NCBI RefSeq assembly: GCF_000315625.1
Contig: NW_005434627.1
Span: forward strand, 333,850-397,849
Direction of reading: 5' to 3'
DNA from: Guillardia theta CCMP2712
Lineage: Eukaryota; Cryptophyceae; Pyrenomonadales; Geminigeraceae
DNA: 64,000 bases
Positions 22,987 through 37,641 of this stretch are shown one piece after another. A model generated the notes under the pieces. It saw nothing but the letters and a program-made list of their open reading frames with translations. It was not told the DNA's origin and made no database searches. The position numbers were made by a program, and so were the translations under genes. Position 1 is the first letter of the stretch. Every line of letters begins with the position of its first letter.

Positions 22987-24900
22987 TCAATTCTCACGAG
23001 ATCGCTGGATTGCCTCTTGTAGCTCCCTCTTGAGATCGTCAGAGAGGTGCTGAATTCTTTCATCCCCCGCCACTCTGATCTGATTCAGTTCGTCCTATTC
23101 AGCACAGTAGACGTCAGCATCCCCCTTCCCCCGAACCGTCTCCCCTCCTGCACCTGAATCTTTGATAGAGATTCGCTGAAGAAGTTTGCTCCGAAGACGT
23201 GTCTTGCTGATCTTCTTGTTTCCCTTGCTGGGAGATGAAGTGATTTTGATCGCGGATTTGCTCGATAGATCGTTTCATGTGTTTCTCGAAGGTTTGCAAG
23301 GAGTCATACCTGACAAAAGTCACCTTTTGCTCGCTGCCATGGCGATTGCCACTTACAACAAGCTGATGTCTTCATTGCGGTAAGCGAGCAGCTCTGCGCA
23401 TTCTTGCCTTCGGATCGTCACCTGGTGATCGCCACAACATCTGAGTCAAAGCTCGTTGCACGCGCTGTGCTCTACCTCCTGGTCAAGCTTGCATGTTTCA
23501 GATCGCAAATCTTCCAGTTCCATGGAGATCTGAGGAATCATCAGAGTTCTCCTTTATGTTGCTTGTTGAGATGTACAGCTCTGAATGCGTCTTCTACAAC
23601 TTTCTGTTTGTTCTTGAGCTCCGCAACCGTCGCTTTGGTCTCCTGGAAACCAACGCATCTTTCAATTTCACAACGGCATGTCATACGGGTGCCCTACCTC
23701 GTCCAGCAACGAAATTTTCCTCGACGCCAACGAGTCGACGAGGGAGTTATATGAGATCTATGGGACGTGGGAAACATCAACGTTGACATCAGGCGTCGCA
23801 GCCACAAACCTCATTCTTCTGCTCAAACTCTCTCGCATTGGATCTGTTCGCACTTCATTCGCACATCAAGAAACTGTTTACCTTCTCACTGCATGTCTTC
23901 AATCTCCTTAAAGTTGATCCTCATCTCCTCCAGGACCGCATCGAAACTTTTCCAGAGCAATTAGACCAGCAAACTTCAATGCGCGGATCGCAATTCGATC
24001 CCAAACTCACTGTCGAAGTCTGCTGGACAATTTCTCATCTGCAAGCATGACGATCTCGTTGCACTGTTCCCCATGTCACTTGCCAACAACCATCACCATC
24101 TGTCTTTCCTTCTTTTCAAGACGGCTGTGCGCACTTTCTTGCTGGAAATCAGGCTGAAGAAACATGCATGACAATACGGCACACTGCGCATTCAGAAGTT
24201 AGCAAAACCTTGTAGTTGAGCCTCAGGGTCTGCCGGAGCTCGTGGATCTGCTTCATTAATTCTACGAAGCAGTCAGAGCCACGGGTCTCATACCTGCCAA
24301 TACTTACCCTCCTTCTCTAACCTGGATAGTTCGACCTCCCTTCGCAAACTGGCTCAAAGATTCAGCAAGACATTCATCAGGTCCCATCAAGGCAAGTTCG
24401 AATCACTTTCGAGTTTCATCCCGGTACTTCTTGATATCATGCGTATTCTCTTGCAGAACTGACTTGATCTGCATTCACTCCTTGTCAACAACCAAGGGCA
24501 CGGCACATATTGCTTGTGACCTCTATGATCTCGTTCAGCAGGGAGTTGGAAACCATCTCCAACGAGACGCGCAGCTCTCTCAACTTGTATCATCCAGAAA
24601 CTTCAGACAAGGAGGAAATAGCTGGAGCTCAACGCAACCCCACCTCCTCGTTCTCCACTTTCACCCTCTGGCCAAGAAAAGGGTTCAGAGCTCAGTGAGT
24701 GAGAAAGTTAAACGAGCTGACGTCTTCCAACGAGTCTTCTTCATGGACAAGTGGTGGCCCTTGCTCGTTACAATCTTCTCTCGAAGTCCTGATGGAACCA
24801 ACCGCATCACAGGAGAAGATGGATGCATCAGGTTGCAACCTGTGCTTCTTTGCACTCGTTGACCGCTTCCTCACTGTCTTGGTTCTACGAGGATTGTCAT
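22987..24900 (-). CDS. Coiled-coil protein, many short exons
   Basis: Last exon 23096-22987 encodes DELNQIRVAGDERIQHLSDD...EAIQRSREN and stops at 22987-22989. Other exons on the minus strand read as heptad-like helix: ETKATVAELKNKQKVVEDAF (about 23590-23655), ISMELEDLRSETCKLDQE (about 23485-23540) and LRVSLEMVSNSLLNEIIE (about 24525-24580). Introns appear short. The 5' end is not defined and several exons are unresolved, so the span is approximate. No family can be named; coiled coils of this kind are common in cytoskeletal or centriolar proteins. Confidence 0.5.
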
Positions 24901-26163
24901 TCAAAACACAGCAGCAGAGAAAGAGATTGAAACCTGTCTGGCATATCCCGGAATCTAAAACGCAATAAGTCAGAGATATCAAGTCAGGTAAAGGGGGAGT
25001 ACAGCTTGGTTCCAGGAACAAGCCGTTATCGTTCTTCCTCTACGCACCCGACCTCTCTCCATCAGGCATACAACCAAACTCGTGGACTTCTCTTGTTTAT
25101 TCTATGATCAAGAAGAGGAAACGACTCCCATCACCCCATCTTCTTCTATTCCTTCACATCGCTCCGATCCTCAACTAGGATTCTATTGACCTTCCATTCC
25201 GCGTTCTCATCCTAGGTTGTCCTCCTTCTGCCCTCTTGTACCCTTCAGACATTCATCCTCTCCTTCTCCTTCTCCTCTTCCCTCCTCTCCTCTCCTCCCC
25301 TCCCCTCCTCTCCTCCTCCTATCTCACCTGCTCTCTCTCCCGCCATGTCGCCCCTCCTCTTTCCTGAGCGCCATTGGAATTGGGGAATATACCCCTTGCC
25401 CTGTGTCCTACCCTCACACCCTACCCCCTCGCCACCACTCCTCTAATTGTATTTATGGCCAAACAATCTTTTGATAGGCTTCCTCCCCCCCTACCTCATT
25501 TTTCCTTTATCTCATTCGATCAATCGATGGAAGTAGGTATATATCCAGGAGATTGACCCATCACAGTCACCTCTACCCCCAGATTTCCTTCTGGACCCGT
25601 GGTCGTACCTCTATCGGGAGTGACGACCCCTACATTTCCTGGAGGAAGCGACTGCTATGCGGCTTAATGCGCGGAGCGAAGGTGAGCATGGCAACCAGTA
25701 CACACAGCATCGACCCTCTCCTCCTCTCATCACTCCCTCCCTCCTCCCCTCCTGCCTGATTCTTTCCATGCATCATCGGCGCTGTCTGCCTACCCGTGTT
25801 CTCCCTCCTTCCCCCGCCTTCACGTCGAATCCACCTTCACTTGCTTCGTATCTTTCCACTGACTTGCCAACACCCACCTGCTTGTGTCTCCTTTTCTGCA
25901 TGTTGAGGCCATTCTTTCCTCTCCTTCTCGAGCGGCTCTGCCACTTTCCCGTCACATGCTGACGTAGAGATCCCACATCCTTTGTTCATAGAACCTTGTT
26001 CTCCTTCGTTTCGATCAGGTTGACTTCTCTGCTCTCCACTGACAGCATGCAGCAGGACGTTCACAACAGGTCCCTGCCTCCTTCTCTTGATTCCTTCAGA
26101 ACAGCAGCAGCATCTCCTCCTCTCCTCCCTCTCCCCTCCACCTGATTTCTCTCCTCCCCCATT
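24901..26163. other. Intergenic, CT-rich
   Basis: Pyrimidine-rich tracts at 25245-25340 and 26090-26160. Several TACCCC/GGGGTA words occur near 25385-25440 and 25570. It probably holds the permease promoter. No exon seen. Confidence 0.5.
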
Positions 26164-28988
<2,825 letters not shown>

Positions 28989-29225
28989 TGACTGGCAGGA
29001 CGCGATGCGATCACTGGTTTGTAGGAGGGGAGGATCAGCAGAACGCGATGGCAACAAGAAGAGAATAAGAGTTTCAGTATTTTTCTTGTATGGAATAGAC
29101 TGTGATGTGAATTATGTCAGATCAAGCCGGAAGATATCTTTCCAGAGCTTGTAGCATCTTCTGTTCCTGTTCCATTGATTTGTTTTCATACTCCGACCTG
29201 TCCAAGTCATTGTCACTGTCATGAA

Positions 29226-29226
<1 letters not shown>

Positions 29227-29281
<55 letters not shown>

Positions 29282-29420
29282 CCACCACCACCACCACTAC
29301 CACTACCTCCTCCTAAATCAAGAATCTGAACACATTGTCATCATCATCATCGTCATCATCATCATCATCGTCATCGTCATCGTCATTGTCATCATCGTCA
29401 TCATCATCGTCATTTTTCCA
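29227..29420. repeat. (CAT)n microsatellite, interrupted
   Basis: A CAT/CAC run at 29227-29300 and a second CAT/CGT run at 29338-29418, between the permease 3' end and the coiled-coil exon on the minus strand. Confidence 0.9.
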
Positions 29421-29424
29421 ACTC

Positions 29425-29715
29425 TTACCTCACTCGTTGTATGTGGCTTCTTACCAGCTGCTCAAACTCTGTCTGTCTTGCAACACAACTAGTCAACCTG
29501 TGCTGCAGTGACATGATCTGCCTGTCCCGCGCTGCAATGTCCGACTGATACTGTTTGATCGACTTTGCCGCACGCACGAGCTGCTTCTTGTATTCATCGC
29601 GATTCTTCTTCACCAGCATCAGCTCTATCTTGGACTTTTTCAGCTCGTGCCGCAGCATTTCCTTCTCCCCCTCGGTATCTGTCATGATCGGCGAAACTCC
29701 ATGGCAGTCCATGAC
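29425..29715 (-). CDS. Coiled-coil exon, probably the last exon of a larger gene
   Basis: Opens after a good acceptor (CTCCCCAG) at about 29716. It encodes MLRHELKKSKIELMLVKKNR, DEYKKQLVRAAKSIKQYQSD, RDRQIMSLQHRL and a short tail to the stop at 29425. This is strong heptad-like helix. It may be the continuation of the small gene at 30180-30585, but that frame ends in a TGA without a consensus donor. No family recognised. Confidence 0.55.
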   Translation of the reverse strand, partial: VMDCHGVSPIMTDTEGEKEMLRHELKKSKIELMLVKKNRDEYKKQLVRAAKSIKQYQSDIAARDRQIMSLQHRLTSCVARQTEFEQLVRSHIQRVR

Positions 29716-29744
29716 CTGGGGAGCATGAGAAGGAGAGTGGCGGA

Positions 29745-29895
29745 GGGAAACAGGGAAGGGAGGGGAAGGAGGGGAGGGAGGGGAGGGGAGGAGAGAAACA
29801 GGTGGAAGCTGCGTCTAACGAAGGAAGGAAGGAGGGGAGGGGAGGGGAGGGGAGGGGAGGGAGAGAAACAGGTGGAAACTGCGTCTAACGAAGGG
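29745..29895. repeat. Purine-rich duplicated segment
   Basis: GGGGAGGGG tracts flank two copies of GAGAAACAGGTGGAA(G/A)CTGC followed by GTCTAACGAAGG (about 29792-29828 and 29860-29894). This is a 65-70-bp direct duplication in a likely intron or spacer. Confidence 0.75.
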
Positions 29896-30179
29896 GGAGG
29901 AGGCAATACTGGAATGTATCACCACAAGAGGCCTGCATCATGTCGAGACGCAACAGGGCGTGTAAAAGCAATCTTGCTATCAAGGGGGACAGGAAGAGGA
30001 AGAGGATACGAATGAATATAAGGCATTCAAGACAGCTGTACCGTATTTCTCGCTCCTCCTCCTCCTCCTCCTCCTCCTCCTCCTCCTCTTCCTCTCGCTC
30101 CTCCTCGTTGTCCTTCTTGCTCCTTGAGCCTGTTCATGGGGGAACAGCCGATCACGCACACTCAGCAATCGTCACGAAC

Positions 30180-30585
30180 TCACTGCAATCCAGCTCGAGA
30201 CGAGCTCATGTCAAGTCTTGCCAGCTGTCGGTCCATCTGAGAGATCTGGTGGGACAGTCTGAGCATCATCTCCTCAAGAACTTCAGCATCGTCCGACTGC
30301 GACGAGCCGAGGGAGCCGAGCATGTCCTGCTCGGACTGACTGCCGTCCTGGTGGTCGAGCAAGGAGCCTGGTCGGTGCATCTGCAGAGAGAGGTCACGAG
30401 GATGCGAGCCGGTCTGTGAGTGTTTCTCACTGACCCGAGAAGCTATCACCTCCTCCTCCTCTCCTTCCGCCCCCCGCCCCCCCCCCCCCCTCGGCCTTCC
30501 TCCCTTCATCTTTCTCACGCTCCTCTTCCTCCTGCTCTCTCTTGACTACTTTCTTTTGGTTGTGACAGGTACTAGCAGCGCTCAT
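30180..30585 (-). CDS. Small acidic coiled-coil protein
   Basis: Exon 1 (30585-30573) MSAA- joins in phase to exon 2 (from 30442), giving TSRVSEKHSQTGSH, a Gln/Asp/Ser-rich part and a C-terminal helix EVLEEMMLRLSHQISQMDRQ. About 92 residues to the TGA at 30180-30182. At the end of exon 2 the sequence GGATTGCAG/TGAGTT resembles a donor lacking its G, so the stop might be a sequencing or splice variant that hides a link to the exon at 29425-29715. Function unknown. Confidence 0.55.
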
Positions 30586-30937
30586 GTCTCGGATTCCGGC
30601 TCTCGTCGCTTCCTTCCCCACCCCCTCCCCTCCTCTCTCCGTCCTCCCCCCTCCCATGGATCGCGTTGCTGCCGGTGCGAGGGGCAGGGGAAGAACGTCG
30701 AGGGAGGGGAGGCGGGGGGAAGGAAATGGGAAAAAAATGAGGAAAAATGGACTTGATGAGTGAGGAGGAAGGAGGCGAGTGAAGGAAAGGAACGCAAGAC
30801 AGGCAGAGGAGGAAGAAGCTTGGAGGGGAGGCTGCGAGGAGGAAAAGATGGCAACAGTCAAGTGCGCTGTCGGGACGTGGACGGAGGATGCAGAAGGATG
30901 TGGGAATCAAGGCAAGTGACGTGTTCTTCGTCTCTTT

Positions 30938-33900
30938 CTAACGTAACAGGCTCCTCAGCGGCCAGCTCGCCAGCCTCAGCGTCTTGAGGGGGAGAGAAGC
31001 GATAGCAAGCAGGCTGCCAGCAAGCCTCTCTAGGGGAGTCTCATGTAGCCTGCGCAGAACTTCCTCCTCCTTCAACTGACATCCCTGCAGGTCTTCGAAG
31101 ACTCTGTTCCCGCCCCTCCTCTCGGGCTCATCCCACATCCTTGACAGGCCCTGCACTAGCCCGTCCTCCATCTTCAGCAGATGCCCCCGCCCTCCTCCCT
31201 TGCCGGCGCTCTTCATCGTCAGGAACCCTGTCCCCTGGCTGTTGTCGGGGCTCTCAGCGTCGAGGAACCTGGACGCGAGTCAGGAGAACGGTTCCCTCCC
31301 TCCGCTCCTCCTCCACCTGCTCAACCAGATCGATCTTCTCCTTCGCGGATACAACCTCACGTCCACACTCCTCCTGCAGCAGACCGTCACCCTCGCACGC
31401 CCCGCTTCTGCTCAGCTCGTACCGAGCTGGGATCTTGGCAAACTTCTTTGCGGCATCGATCGCCGCATGGATTCCTCCTGCAGGGTCATGTCAGCACACA
31501 CAGCAACAGAGCAGACCTCCTGCACCGAGTTCATCCACCAGCCCTCGCTCTTTAGCCTGTCCCGAACCTTTAGTCTCGTCCTACAACAGGTTGTACGGGT
31601 ACCTCTTGCCCCGTCCACACTCGCCCTCCTGCGATCAACCGAACGGTCTGCAGCTCCACAGCTGACACGTTGGAGGGATCAAAGCTCGCAGCCAGGTTCC
31701 GCTCCTCCTCTTCGCTCGAGCGCTTCATCGTCAGCCATCGCAGCACATTGCTCACGACGTTCACAGCCTTCGCCTCTGCTCGCCGCGATCCGTCAACATC
31801 ACACGGACTTTCGTCGTGACGCCTCACCTGCTTTCTCAGCTTGACTGCAGACTCTCAGCACGGAGAGAGCTGACGCTTCCTCCCTCAGCCGACGCACGTG
31901 GTCGAGCTTCTCCTTCTGCAAGTTTGATACTCACGCAAGCACAAGGCAGAGCTGGGAAACGTACGAGCCCAATGGACGCCAGCTGCTCCAGCCCACAGAA
32001 GTTCACGACGCTGGCAGAGCTGAGCTGCAGCTGGATGTTCTTCTCCACGAGGTCCGCCCTTGCCTTCAACACCGCTGTTCCTCGTCCCAGTGCGACCTTG
32101 GACAGGAAGTCCTTGTACGTCCGATCTAGAGACTCCTCGAACACTTTCCTGCGGGTCAAAGTTTAACAGGGAGCTGGAAGGCAGCTGGAGATGGCGCGCA
32201 CCTCTCCTCCTCCGAGAAGGGACGAAGCGAGCTCTCCATGGCCGCAAACTTGCCCAACGTGATGCTGTCGTGAGTCACTCCGATCAGGTCGGCGAAGAAG
32301 CTCCCTAGGACCATCTTCCCGCTCAGCACTCCTATAGACCCTGTTATGGTCCCTTCCTGGGCTATGATTGTGTTGGCAGGGGCGCTGATGAAGTAGCCGC
32401 CCGACGCTGCCATGCTGCCCATGCTCACCACCACTGGGATCCCCTTGGCACGGATCAGCATGATCTCCCTCCACATGGTGTCGCTCGCCAGGGCTGAACC
32501 TCCCGGGGAGTCAACGCGAATGATCACAGCCTTCACCTTCCTGCTCGTCCCGTCAAGGGTGACGTAGAGAGAGGGAGAGGGAGAGGGGGAGGGGAAGGGG
32601 AAGGGGGAGGGGGAGGGGGGTGGAGAGGGGAAGAGGGAGAGGGGGAGGGGGAGGGCATCGTTCTACCTGTCGCCGCGCACTTCTCTCAGCGTGCGACAGA
32701 GCGAGTCAGCGCCGACGGAGGAGGAGGAGCTCTCTCCACAGATGATATCCCCGCAGGCATGCACAAAGGCGATGCGAGGCTTCAAGCCGTCCAGGAGCCG
32801 CTTGAAGAGACTGGTGTCAACCCGATCCGCGTACTTGTGGACGTACAGGAGAGAGGAGTCGTTGTCCGGCACCATCAGGCCCAAGAACCTCATGGCGGAG
32901 GAGAGGAAAGCTCTGAAAATGCCCGGCTGTTCCTCCTGCTTATCGTACTTGGGCGACAGAGTCCACGGGACGAGCTTCAGCTTCTTCATGACTTCGTCTG
33001 TGTTGACCTTGGCCTGGCTGTGCTTCAGGTAGCTCTTGATCAGGGTGTAGAGAGAGTCCCGGTCGCACGCGTGCGAGTTCTTCCACCCGTTGGCCGGGTG
33101 ATTGCAAGGGAACTTCAGCTGCAAGACTTCCGTATCGTTAGAGAAGAAGATCTTCAGCTCGTCTCTTGACCTCTTCTCGACTTTTGACAAGAGGTTGACT
33201 GGCCTCGACCATTCCCGACGGCTACCGCGAACGGTCAGCGCGTCGTCATCGAGCTGCAAGCTGCCGTTCAACCAGCTACAAAATCTTTCTTCCTGATCGC
33301 CCCCAGCAAGGCAGATGTCCCCGAACTTGTTATTGAACAGCATGGACGCATTGCAGTGAAACTTCATCGACTTCCAGTGAGGAACGACACAAGCAGGTCC
33401 TTCCTTTGCCAGCTTCCTCACCGCATTGTAGACTCCGTCACGGTACAGGAGAGCATCGACCAGCCCTGCATCCAGCGCGTCTGCAGCGAACATGGGAGGC
33501 TTGTCGATAATGCTCTTGAGTTGGGCCACGGAGATGTTGCGAGATTCGGAGATTCCGCCCGTCAGTTGTTCGTACCAGGACTGCAGCAGAGAGTTCAGGT
33601 TCTCCCTCTGCTCTCGTGTGAACCGTTTTTCGGTGTAACTGTTCATCGCGCTCTTGTATTCTTCTCTCCCTCCAAACTGCGGAAGAATCTGCGGGCAACT
33701 GGTGAGGCACCTTTGAGGTGGAAAGGGGACACAACAAACCTTGAGCCGATCCAGCAGCTCTCGGTAGAAGGAGACTTCTATGTTGAATCCCGACAGGGAC
33801 AAAGACCCTGAAGGCTGCAAGAACACAAGCTGACAGCTGCATGCGAGGAGGTAGTCCAGGTTTCCTCTTCCTCCCTCTGGAAAACTTTCTGCCCAGGCAA

Positions 33901-35149
33901 CGGCGATCTTTCCATGGGATCGGAACCTAATGATCGCATCTCGCAACTCTTGGACAGTCGCAAAATCAAACCCTGTCTTTCTCGCTGACTCAGCAGGAAT
34001 ATGTACGATGATCCCCTTTACTCGTCTGTCTGTAGCCGCACGATCCAACGCTTGTACGATCCCTCGCACAGAGATGGCGGGCTCATCGAGGTACTGAAGA
34101 GCCTCGAAGTACGACTCGATCTCGACTTCTCCACTGGTGACCCGAATCTTGAGGAGGGCAAATCAGTTCATCTCCAACAAGACGTCCCTCCCTCCCCCTC
34201 TCACCTTTCCAAGGTCAATCTCAAGGATGCAGCTCTTCGGGATCCTTTTGGACTTGAGGGTCTCGATGGCCGTGTCGATGAGCATCATCGTCAGGAACGG
34301 TCGGCGCAGAGCAAACGAGAGGATCTGTGCGAGGACATCATCACAGATGTTGTAGAAGCATGCGCGTTCCCCACCTGCATCGGGAGATTGTTCTCGCCCT
34401 CCTCGTCGTCCTCCCCATCCTCCTCTTGTTTCGCCGGAGGTTGTTGCTTGCTGTGCTGGACTTCATTCTCCTTGGGTGCAACTTCAGGCTTCTTGGTCGT
34501 GTCCTTCCCCTCGCTCTGAAGCTGCTGCCGGATCAGACTCCTGATAGCTTGCAACCGCTCATCCTTCACAGGTTTCGCAGCTTGATCTGCCTTTTCATTC
34601 TCCTTGGCCTTCTCCTTGGCATCCTGCTCTTCAGGAGCAGCTTGCGAGCTCCCTTCACCCGTCTCGGTGTCCTCAGGGACCGCATCAGAATGGCTTGCAG
34701 CAGAAGCTACTGAAGTGTTTGTCTTTCCTCCCTCCCTCGCCATCCCCTGCGCGCCCAATCGCATGCCCTGCAATGCCCAAGGATGTCTCAGTCCCAGTCT
34801 CACTCGTTTCACGTTCCTCGTCACCTTCAACGCATTCTGGAGCAGACCGACCGGACTCTGGCCGTCGTCTTGCCCTCCCCGAAGGCCTGAAACATAGTCG
34901 TCATCCTGAAAGTCTCAATCGGAACATAGGTAGAAACCTGGCCTTTGGTATGCAAGCAAACTCCTTGCGCGGGGGCCGTTGAAGAAGGAAGATGGTATGT
35001 CTAAACAACCATGTCTCAGATTTTTCGCCCCAGATATCGCCATGCTTACCTCTCTGCAACCAATTTCTCCCATGCTCACATTCCACCAAAGAAAGTGCCA
35101 GGACGAGGAAGAGCGCAAGGGACCTCGCAACACAGCGGGTGGATAACAT
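30938..35149 (-). CDS. sppA: SppA-type signal peptide peptidase (protease IV), probably plastid-targeted
   Basis: Serine protease of the Clp/crotonase fold, family S49, long (two-domain) form as in bacterial and thylakoid SppA. Exons with matching phases: 35149-35050 (signal peptide, LALFLVLALSLVEC), 35000-34938 (SSFFNGPRARSLL), 34886-34375 (charged linker), 34324-34205 (FLTMMLIDTAIETLK), 34147-33740 (VKGIIVHI..., first domain), 33688-32667, 32540-32202 (VIIRVDSPGGSALASD; VSMGSMAASGGYFISAP with the catalytic Ser), 32148 onward (VFEESLDRTYKDFLSKVALG), then IAGGRVWTGQ, KERGLVDELG, IHAAIDAAKKFAK and RLYPRRRS, ending at 30938. Signal peptide plus basic, Phe-containing stretch is the usual bipartite presequence for complex plastids. 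A helical insertion of about 100 residues sits between VALGR and SFDPSNVSAVELQ. The catalytic Lys (first domain) was not pinned down. Confidence 0.93.
32560..32655. repeat. GGGGA-rich purine tract in sppA intron
   Basis: GGGAGAGG / GGGGGAGGG repeats (CT-rich in the sense strand) fill the intron between the exons ending at 32667 and starting at 32540. As in other genes here, long introns are the ones that contain simple pyrimidine repeats. Confidence 0.85.
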
Positions 35150-36381
35150 CTGGTACTGCTGTAACCGGGGGGTTCTTTAGCTCCACGTCTCCGATTCCTC
35201 TCTCAGATGTTGATATCACTCAGAGCCGACGACGAGCGGTCTTCAGGTACGCATCTCAAAACACGACAATTGCACCCGCTGTTTTGATCAACTTGTCGTA
35301 AGAAAACAACAGCACAGACAGCCGGACAAGCTAGCGCATATCATACTACACAAGCATCGTGTTGATGGTAGAACATTTCTGACAATAGGTGGAACTGAAG
35401 GTGATTGGGGCTGAACAAGGTGCAGGAAGAAAGGGGGCTGGAAATGAAAGCGCGATCGACATGGACGAAGCATGATGTTTCGCGGCCTATTTAATGGCGC
35501 GAGGCAATGCAAGAAACATCAAAGTCGGAGTGCGTGGAGGGTGGGGAGACAAGAAAGTTCCTACCTAACAGTCTATCAGGAAACATGCTACAAACTCTAT
35601 CCAAGATCCTCTGAACGAAAATGTCCAGCCTCCTTATCACATCCCTCTGATGCGCGAGATTCTTATCTGCTCCTTACAGTCTCTTCATGCTCTATGTCTT
35701 CTCCTTTCGCTCCTCATGCCTGCCCTTATCCCTGCTCTCGCTCCAATCTGCTCCCTCCCCCGTGTTTCCGTCGCCTCCATTTTCCGATCCTGAGGCCGGT
35801 GAAGCGTGTTATAGTGAGGTGGGGTCCACATATATTGGGGGTGTTCAGTGTTCATCAGGGGTACTTCCCATGAAATGGAGGCAGGGTCCTTATTAGACAA
35901 CTCAATTCAAAGTTGAAAAGAAGCAAGGGTGATAGGATAAGCATTTTTAATTAATGTCAAGATTAATAATTATCGCTTCTATCCCACCTTGTAATTACAT
36001 TTTTCGTTGTCGACCTTCATCTGTCGTCTGATGCTGTAAATGAGAGGGGAAGAGAAGGGGTCATGAGCATTCATGTTGATTTTACACCCCTCCATGTATC
36101 ACCCCACCCTCCATGTTTTCTACCCCACCCCCATATCATCCTCTTGTTTCGCATTCCATCGCTTCCTTGCTAACTAATGAACAGCCCTGCAGTCCCTGCA
36201 GTCCCTGCACCATGACAAAATGCAACAGGACGTGAGGGATGAAGAAGATGCGAAGATATGACAAGAGCGCTCGAATGAACGAAGAGGAAGAGGAAGAGGA
36301 AGAGGAAGAGCATCTCGGTCATCGTACTGTTTTCGGTTTTTAATATCTTTTGAGTGGTTCTACTGGTACATTTATCACTTT
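35150..36381. other. Intergenic: sppA upstream region and 3' flank of glutamate 5-kinase gene
   Basis: Contains a conspicuous G-run block at about 35813-35872 (GGTGGGGTCC, TATATTGGGGGTG, CAGGGGTACTTCCC), C-runs at 36085-36135 (CACCCCACCC, TACCCCACCC) and an AT-rich patch at 35938-35990. A (GAAGAG)n tract lies near 36285-36310. No exon seen. Confidence 0.5.
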
Positions 36382-37641
36382 TTACATGAATTGCTGATGC
36401 TGCAACACAAGCTGACCCCCCTTGACGATGTCGTTCATTGACGCCACCGTTCCAAGCTTCCTCTCCAAGTTCTGTTCGATCTCGCAGGAGTCGAACTGAA
36501 CAATCCCCCTGCCAATCCTTCCTCCTCTCTCATCAACGAGGAAGACGGGCGAGGAGGCGCGGAAGTCTCCCTGGACCCTCAAGATGTCCTTGAGCAGGAT
36601 CGGAGTCTGCATGCTCGCCTGGCGGGAGAGCTCCTGCACCGACGAGGACCTGAGAGTCATAGCCCCTTCGCAGGTCGCCGCATGTGCCAACCAGTAGTTC
36701 ATCTTGTCGTGCTTGCGGTCGTTGGCAGGGAACAGGGTCCCGATGTCCTTCCCCTCGAAGATGCCAGAGATGTTGGTCAGGTCATGACCATTGGCAATGA
36801 TGGCCTTGGACCCCCCGGCAGTTGCTGTCAGGGCTGCGTTGATTTTTGACGCCATCCCTCCTCGCCCCATTGAGGACTTCTGCCCGATCTCCACGCTCGC
36901 AGAGTCCTGATAGACCTTGATCCTTTCCGCTCCTTCCTCTCCAGGAGGTTTGGTGAAGACGCCGTCCACATCAGTCATCATGGCGACAGCGTCCGCTCCA
37001 ACTCCACCAGCAACCAGCGCCGAGAGCATGTCATTGTCACTGAAGCACATCTCCTTGTCAAGCTCCCTGCATCCCGTCACAGCGTCGTTCTCGTTGATGA
37101 CCGGGATGACGCCAATGGCTGCAAGCTTCTCCAAAGTGTCCGTGAGGTATCTGTACCGCTGGGGAGAAGAGAAATCATGTTGGGTAATGAGAACTTGAGC
37201 GCACTTTAGGCCGAGAGCGGAGAACATGGATGTGTAGGTACTCATCAGCGTCTCCTGACCTGCTGCTGCGCAGGCTTGCCTGTCGATGACATTGGCTGGA
37301 TCAGAGACAACGTCTCTGGAGAGCCCAAGGATTGATCGTCCGAGTCCAACAGCTCCGCTACTCACAAGAAGGACATCTCTTCCAGACTTCTTCAGTTCTT
37401 TGAGCTGCTCCACCAACCCGCCCATTCTCGAGAGTGCTAGCTTCCCGTCGGAGTTGATGACAACCGCCGTGCCCACTTTCACCACAACCCTTCGAGAATC
37501 TTTGAGAGCCTTTCTTTCCTTCTTGAAGGAGCTCAACGTAGTCTTTGACATGGCTGCCTTTGTTGCTAGTCCTCTTTGAAAACATGCGATCTGAAACATT
37601 CTGGCGATCTTCGGTGCCACAACAATATTTGATTGAAACAT
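36382..37641 (-). CDS. Glutamate 5-kinase with C-terminal PUA domain
   Basis: Catalyses ATP-dependent phosphorylation of L-glutamate, the first step of proline synthesis. 419 residues, no intron. Residues ~50-310 form the amino-acid kinase domain: RVVVKVGTAVV, LLVSSGAVGLGR, QHDFSSPQRYRYLTDTLEKL, GVIPVINENDAVT, FSDNDMLSALVAG, MMTDVDGVFTKPP and GRGGMASKINAAL. A PUA domain ends the protein (SPVFLVDERGGRIGRGIVQF). This is the bacterial ProB layout; there is no fused glutamyl-phosphate reductase as in plant and animal P5CS. The N-terminal 50 residues are basic, with aromatic residues (FQIACFQRGLATKAAMSK), and look like a mitochondrial or other organelle presequence. Confidence 0.96.
   Translation of the reverse strand: MFQSNIVVAPKIARMFQIACFQRGLATKAAMSKTTLSSFKKERKALKDSRRVVVKVGTAVVINSDGKLALSRMGGLVEQLKELKKSGRDVLLVSSGAVGLGRSILGLSRDVVSDPANVIDRQACAAAGQETLMSTYTSMFSALGLKCAQVLITQHDFSSPQRYRYLTDTLEKLAAIGVIPVINENDAVTGCRELDKEMCFSDNDMLSALVAGGVGADAVAMMTDVDGVFTKPPGEEGAERIKVYQDSASVEIGQKSSMGRGGMASKINAALTATAGGSKAIIANGHDLTNISGIFEGKDIGTLFPANDRKHDKMNYWLAHAATCEGAMTLRSSSVQELSRQASMQTPILLKDILRVQGDFRASSPVFLVDERGGRIGRGIVQFDSCEIEQNLERKLGTVASMNDIVKGGQLVLQHQQFM

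Noticed and set aside
29112-29492. Poly-His and poly-Met frames
   Set aside because: They are translations of the CAT trinucleotide repeat on either strand; no flanking coding sequence.
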